Origin: Armatimonadota bacterium
GTDB lineage: Bacteria > Armatimonadota > Hebobacteria > CAIYQO01
NCBI GenBank assembly: GCA_022708765.1
Contig: JAKIYB010000019.1
Coordinates: forward strand, 1 to 18,960
Reading direction: 5' to 3'
Length of the DNA stretch: 18,960 nt
Position numbers and translations under genes: made by a program. Shown here in pieces: positions 15,988 through 18,960 of this stretch. How positions within the stretch are numbered: position 1 is the first letter of the stretch; every line of letters begins with the position of its first letter. The notes under the pieces are model-generated. The model worked only from the letters and a program-made list of their open reading frames with translations. It did not search any database and was not told where the DNA came from.

Positions 15988-16024
15988 GGGCGGGCGATCC
16001 CGATGCAATCGGGATCGCCCGCCC
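15988..16024. terminator. 17-bp perfect hairpin between the cyclophilin fusion and permease genes
   Basis: Arms GGGCGGGCGATCCCGAT (15988-16004) and ATCGGGATCGCCCGCCC (16008-16024) are exact complements with the 3-base loop GCA. It begins 12 bp after the stop codon of the upstream minus-strand gene, the normal place for a 3'-end hairpin. No T tract follows on either strand, so it may act as a partial terminator or stability element rather than a classical intrinsic terminator. Confidence 0.6.
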
Positions 16025-16036
16025 GGGAAGGCACGC

Positions 16037-17947
16037 TTACTTCACGGTGATGCTGATGATTTTATCGCCGACGGCGATTTTTTCCACAACGTCCATGCCT
16101 TTAATGACTTTGCCGAAGACGGCGTATTCGTCATCGAGGAATTCCGTTTTGTCCAGGGTGATGTAGAACTGGCAGCCGGCGGAGTTGGGGTCCTGCGCGC
16201 GGGCCATGGCAAGGGCGCCTTTGACGTGGCGCAGGTTAGGCGCGATCTCCCGGTTAATGGTGTAGCCGGGGCCGCCGGAACCGTCGCCGTTCGGGTCGCC
16301 GCCCTGCGCCACGAAGCCGGGCTCCACGCGGTGGAAGTTCAGGCCGTCGTAGAATTTCGCCTGCGCCAGCTTCACGAAGTTCGCCACCGTCAGCGGGGTG
16401 TCTTTGCCGTAGAGTTCGACGGTGACGTCGCCTTTGGCGGTCTTGATGACGGCGGTGCGGGTGCCGGCTTTCTTTGCGGCGTCAATCTCCTGCTGGGTGG
16501 GCGCCTGATGCTTGCCGGCGGGCACTTTCGACGGAGGCGGCTTCGGGGTCAGGGCTTCGATGGTCGCCTCGGTAGCGCCAATCGCCAGCACCTGCGCGCC
16601 GTCGGGCGAGATGCTGTAGTCGAGCACCATCAGGTGCGGGGCAATGGCCTTCGGTTCGCCGCCCGCGACAGGCACCGCGTAGAGCTTGCGGTCGCGCAGG
16701 AAGAGCACCGTCTCGCCATCCGGGGTGAACTGCGGCGCCATGTCCGGCCCGACGGTGAGCGGGGTTTTTTCCGAACGATCCGTCTTCACCAGCATCAGGC
16801 CCATCTGCGGCAGCGCCAGCGCCAGCTTCGTGCCGTCAGGGCTGAAGGCGTAGGCCGGGCCTTCCATCACCGCCGGCAGCGGGTCTTCCGCGTGCTGCGC
16901 GGCGCCGTCCGCCACCTGCACCTGGCTCAGCGACACCGATTCCAACTGCTTGTCTTCGGTGAATTTCGGCACCAGCACCAGCGCGGTGGCGCCGTCGGGG
17001 CTGAACGCGCTCAGCAGACCTTCGCCCAGCGACTTATCGCCGGTGCCGTCGGCATTCATCACGTGCGCGGTGAGCTTCTGCTCTTTGTCAATGGCGGTAT
17101 AGGCGATGAGCTTGCCATCTTTGCTCACCTGCGGGCGGGCGCCGGTGGCCAGTATTTTGATCTCGCCTTTCGCGTCAATGCGGCAGAGGCCGGGCAGCGG
17201 CGGCGAGGCGGGATCGGCATTCGGGTTCAACTGCATCACCAGCACCGCGCCGTCGGGACAGGGCACCGGGGCGGCGCTGATGAGGCCGTCCTGGCTGGAG
17301 GCGGTGGTGAGGTTGCTGCCGTTGGGGCTGTCGAACTTGCGGGTGTAGACATCGAAACCGCGCTCGTAGAGCAGCGAGCCACCGTCCGTGGTAAAACGCG
17401 CCGTGCGCAGGTTCATCAGCGTGCGGTTGGCCAAATCATACGTGAGCTGTTTGGACGCGCCATCCGCCAGCGACACCAGGAAGATATCCAGGCTCATCTT
17501 GCGCAGGTCTTCCGGCGCGCCCATTTGCGGCTCCATGGGCAGCGTGGCGGTCACGCCGTCGAAAGTGACAGCCATCGTCAGCATGTCGTCGCTGATTGTC
17601 GCCGTGCCGCCCAGCGCGGTGACGCACGCCTCGGCGGGCACGAAGCCCAGCGTGGCGTAGAGGAAGGGCGCCATCGGCAGCGTGATGGGCTTGCCGTCCT
17701 GCTTCGCCTCGATCTTACCCAGAGAGAAAGTAAACGTCTTCTCGCCGCGGGTGAGGGTGATGATCCCCTTCGACGAGGTGACGGTGGCGCCGCACAGCTC
17801 GGACAGCGCGCGCGCCGATACCATGCCGGTCTTCGCGAAGACCAGTACCGGCGGCGCCTCCGGCACCACCGTCATGGGAGCCGCCGCGCCGGCCAGCAGG
17901 CCACCGAGCGCGAGCGCGCACCAGAGTACAACCATTGTGAAACGCAT
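16037..17947 (-). CDS. Secreted stalk / beta-propeller / cyclophilin peptidyl-prolyl isomerase fusion
   Basis: Encodes 636 residues with a signal peptide (MRFTMVVLWCALALGGLLAG). Residues about 30-140 resemble a copper-amine-oxidase N-terminal stalk domain (VFAKTGMVSARALSELCGA; LGFVPAEACVTALGGTA). Residues about 150-480 hold six or so PD40/TolB-like propeller strands (ARFTTDGGSLLY, SAFSPDGATALV, YAFSPDGTKLALAL, PQFTPDGETVLFLRD). Residues 498-636 are a complete cyclophilin domain: FHRVEPGF with the catalytic arginine R540, FVAQGGDPNGDG, and GCQFYITL with Q593. YAVFGKV replaces the tryptophan-containing strand. Cyclophilins catalyse cis-trans isomerisation of prolyl bonds, so a periplasmic or extracellular folding factor with a protein-binding propeller is inferred. 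The 356 bp upstream of the start is rich in dyads. Confidence 0.9.
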   Translation of the reverse strand: MRFTMVVLWCALALGGLLAGAAAPMTVVPEAPPVLVFAKTGMVSARALSELCGATVTSSKGIITLTRGEKTFTFSLGKIEAKQDGKPITLPMAPFLYATLGFVPAEACVTALGGTATISDDMLTMAVTFDGVTATLPMEPQMGAPEDLRKMSLDIFLVSLADGASKQLTYDLANRTLMNLRTARFTTDGGSLLYERGFDVYTRKFDSPNGSNLTTASSQDGLISAAPVPCPDGAVLVMQLNPNADPASPPLPGLCRIDAKGEIKILATGARPQVSKDGKLIAYTAIDKEQKLTAHVMNADGTGDKSLGEGLLSAFSPDGATALVLVPKFTEDKQLESVSLSQVQVADGAAQHAEDPLPAVMEGPAYAFSPDGTKLALALPQMGLMLVKTDRSEKTPLTVGPDMAPQFTPDGETVLFLRDRKLYAVPVAGGEPKAIAPHLMVLDYSISPDGAQVLAIGATEATIEALTPKPPPSKVPAGKHQAPTQQEIDAAKKAGTRTAVIKTAKGDVTVELYGKDTPLTVANFVKLAQAKFYDGLNFHRVEPGFVAQGGDPNGDGSGGPGYTINREIAPNLRHVKGALAMARAQDPNSAGCQFYITLDKTEFLDDEYAVFGKVIKGMDVVEKIAVGDKIISITVK

Positions 17948-18033
17948 GCCTTCATCCTTTCAAGCGAGGGCTGAATCGTTGCTACGGGAAGCATCAGAGG
18001 TATACCCAGAATGCCGTTTCCCTATTACACGCC

Positions 18034-18070
18034 GGGAAAGGGGTTTCCTGCCGGGGAGGAAACTTTTCCC
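18034..18070. repeat. Imperfect dyad upstream of the cyclophilin fusion gene
   Basis: Outer arms GGGAAA/TTTCCC (18034-18039, 18065-18070) and inner arms GTTTCC/GGAAAC (18043-18048, 18058-18063) stack with an asymmetric bulge and a 9-base loop. It is part of a gene-free stretch (17948-18303) that holds only such dyads. Confidence 0.4.
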
Positions 18071-18081
18071 GTGGCGATTGG

Positions 18082-18152
18082 TGACTATCCCCCGCTGTCC
18101 CCCGATGACTACCCCCCAAATTGGTGCGTTTTTGCAAAACGGGGGGTAGTCA
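18082..18152. repeat. TGACTAYCCCCC repeats: two direct copies and one inverted
   Basis: TGACTATCCCCC (18082-18093) is followed 24 bp later by TGACTACCCCCC (18106-18117), and the exact inverse GGGGGGTAGTCA lies at 18141-18152. The last two form a perfect 12-bp inverted repeat around 23 bases, followed on the plus strand by six T. This could be a plus-strand intrinsic terminator, an operator array, or the remains of a mobile-element end. Confidence 0.5.
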
Positions 18153-18168
18153 TTTTTTCCGACCACCC

Positions 18169-18190
18169 GCCTGGCCCTAAAGCGCCAGGC
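18169..18190. repeat. 7-bp perfect dyad next to the partial IS4-type element
   Basis: GCCTGGC (18169-18175) and GCCAGGC (18184-18190) flank an 8-base spacer. Shortly after, GCCCCC...GGGGGC near 18201 adds a further small stem. No gene covers this stretch. Confidence 0.35.
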
Positions 18191-18303
18191 TACCGAACGA
18201 CGCCCCCTGGAAGGGGGCTTGGGCGGAGCGCTCCGGCCTGGTCGCGGTGAAAATAAAAGATTGTTTTTTTGCAGAAAGCAGGCATAAGACCAATACTGTT
18301 GCT

Positions 18304-18960
18304 TTATGCCTTCCCGCACTCCTTCTGCTGCCGCTTGCTGTTCGGGGGAGCGGTGCCTGGTGGAGCGGCGCGCGGCGGCAGGATCTGGACCGCCGTGTGA
18401 TAGTCCACCGCCGCGGTCGGGGGGCCACAGCCCCGCGGACGGATGGGATACCGGGTCCAGTGACGCCGGACCCCGCGCGGGCGGTGGAGGCCCCGGCTGG
18501 AGACGACCCGTTCCTCCCGGATTTCATCGAGCACCTGCTGATACCAGATCCGCAGACGCCGAGGGGGAAAAAACGCCGGCCACCTGGGGGAGCCGGCGGC
18601 GCAACACCTGCACCGCATGGGTGAAGGAGAGCCGGTCGGGATCCTCCCCGATCGGCAGCGCGGCCTCGTGGAGCACCGCCCGCACGACGAAGTGGGCGAG
18701 CAGCAGGCCATAAATCTCTTGCTGGACCAGGTCCGGGGTTTTGCTCCGCAGCCTGATGTGCGCCCCGCCGCGCAGATGGGTTTTCGCTTCGTCAAAGACA
18801 CTCTCGGCTTCCCACCGCTCATGGTAGAGGGCCGCCAGTTCTGCCGCGGGGGCGGTCAGCGGATCGAGGAGGCTGGTGCAGAGGCGATAGTGCTCCGCGG
18901 CCCCCGGCACGCCGCGCAGGGTATATTCGATGACGCGCACCGGGATGGGTGCCCCGGCCG
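18304..18960 (-). pseudogene. IS4-family transposase, C-terminal part, frameshifted and cut by the window edge
   Basis: The frame entering at the right edge encodes ELAALYHERWEAESVFDEAK, containing the IS4 signature Y-(2)-R-(3)-E-(6)-K with the catalytic glutamate, then IRLRSKTPDLVQQEIYGLLL and SFTHAVQVLRRRLPQ. Near the G5A6 run at 18563-18573 the homologous continuation (FFPPRRLRIWYQQVLDEIR, then LHRPRGVRRHWTRYPIRP) sits one base over and runs to a stop at 18304. The change needs a +1 shift, which is less typical of programmed frameshifting, so an inactivating indel or a homopolymer sequencing error is most likely. The N-terminal half and first two aspartates lie outside the window. A small inverted repeat (GGCATAA / TTATGCC, 18281-18310) overlaps the stop and may be a 3'-end hairpin. 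Confidence 0.78.

Noticed and set aside
15986..17974. A 662-residue plus-strand frame opposite the cyclophilin fusion
   Set aside because: Longer than the real gene, but a low-complexity antisense frame; the minus strand encodes a signal peptide and recognisable domains.
17960..18319. A 119-residue minus-strand frame in the gene-free stretch
   Set aside because: Its codons are made of dyads and G/C runs, with no ribosome-binding site and no recognisable domain.
1..18960. A CRISPR array or tRNA/rRNA gene
   Set aside because: No regularly spaced direct repeats and no cloverleaf or rRNA-like sequence were seen on either strand.

Overview
The window looks like a chromosomal segment of a GC-rich, diderm (Gram-negative type) bacterium. 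The pointers are an arabinose-5-phosphate isomerase (kdsD, Kdo/LPS precursor synthesis), several secreted proteins with type I signal peptides, two proteins with copper-amine-oxidase-N-like 'stalk' domains, and two large heparinase II/III-like polysaccharide lyases. This mix is reminiscent of Armatimonadota or Planctomycetota-like lineages. That is an inference from gene content, not a demonstrated placement. No rRNA, tRNA or CRISPR array was seen.

Layout. 77-1783 (+) is a secreted ankyrin-repeat protein with an N-terminal stalk-like region. 1793-4327 (-) is a secreted heparinase II/III-like lyase; its promoter is divergent from that of a phage-type zinc metallopeptidase (4509-5066, +). 5095-6965 (-) holds kdsD followed by a PIG-L/LmbE-type deacetylase. 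Divergent from kdsD is an aldo/keto reductase (7081-8028, +). 8029-9372 (+) is an accessory patch: a palindrome-rich leader, a frameshifted ORF6N-domain gene carrying a similar palindrome inside its reading frame, and a four-helix membrane protein joined to it by an ATGA overlap. 9326-12841 (-) is a 1171-residue heparinase-like secreted protein that overlaps the membrane-protein gene tail to tail.

An apparently complete ISKra4-type insertion sequence (12922-14477) lies just upstream of that large lyase. It has 24-bp terminal inverted repeats, and its transposase appears to need a -1 frameshift at an A AAG GGA heptamer. Then come a DUF401-type permease (14646-15959, -) and a secreted three-part protein with stalk, beta-propeller and cyclophilin domains (16037-17947, -), separated by a 17-bp perfect hairpin. 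Upstream of the latter is a 356-bp gene-free stretch full of dyads. The right edge carries the 3' end of an IS4-family transposase with its own frameshift.

Functional reading. Two lyases, a deacetylase, an oxidoreductase and a permease would fit breakdown or remodelling of complex, perhaps acidic or N-acetylated, glycans, but they are scattered over both strands and do not form one operon. The most unusual parts are the ORF6N locus with matching palindromes outside and inside the gene, the stalk/propeller/cyclophilin fusion, and the putative programmed frameshift in the insertion sequence.
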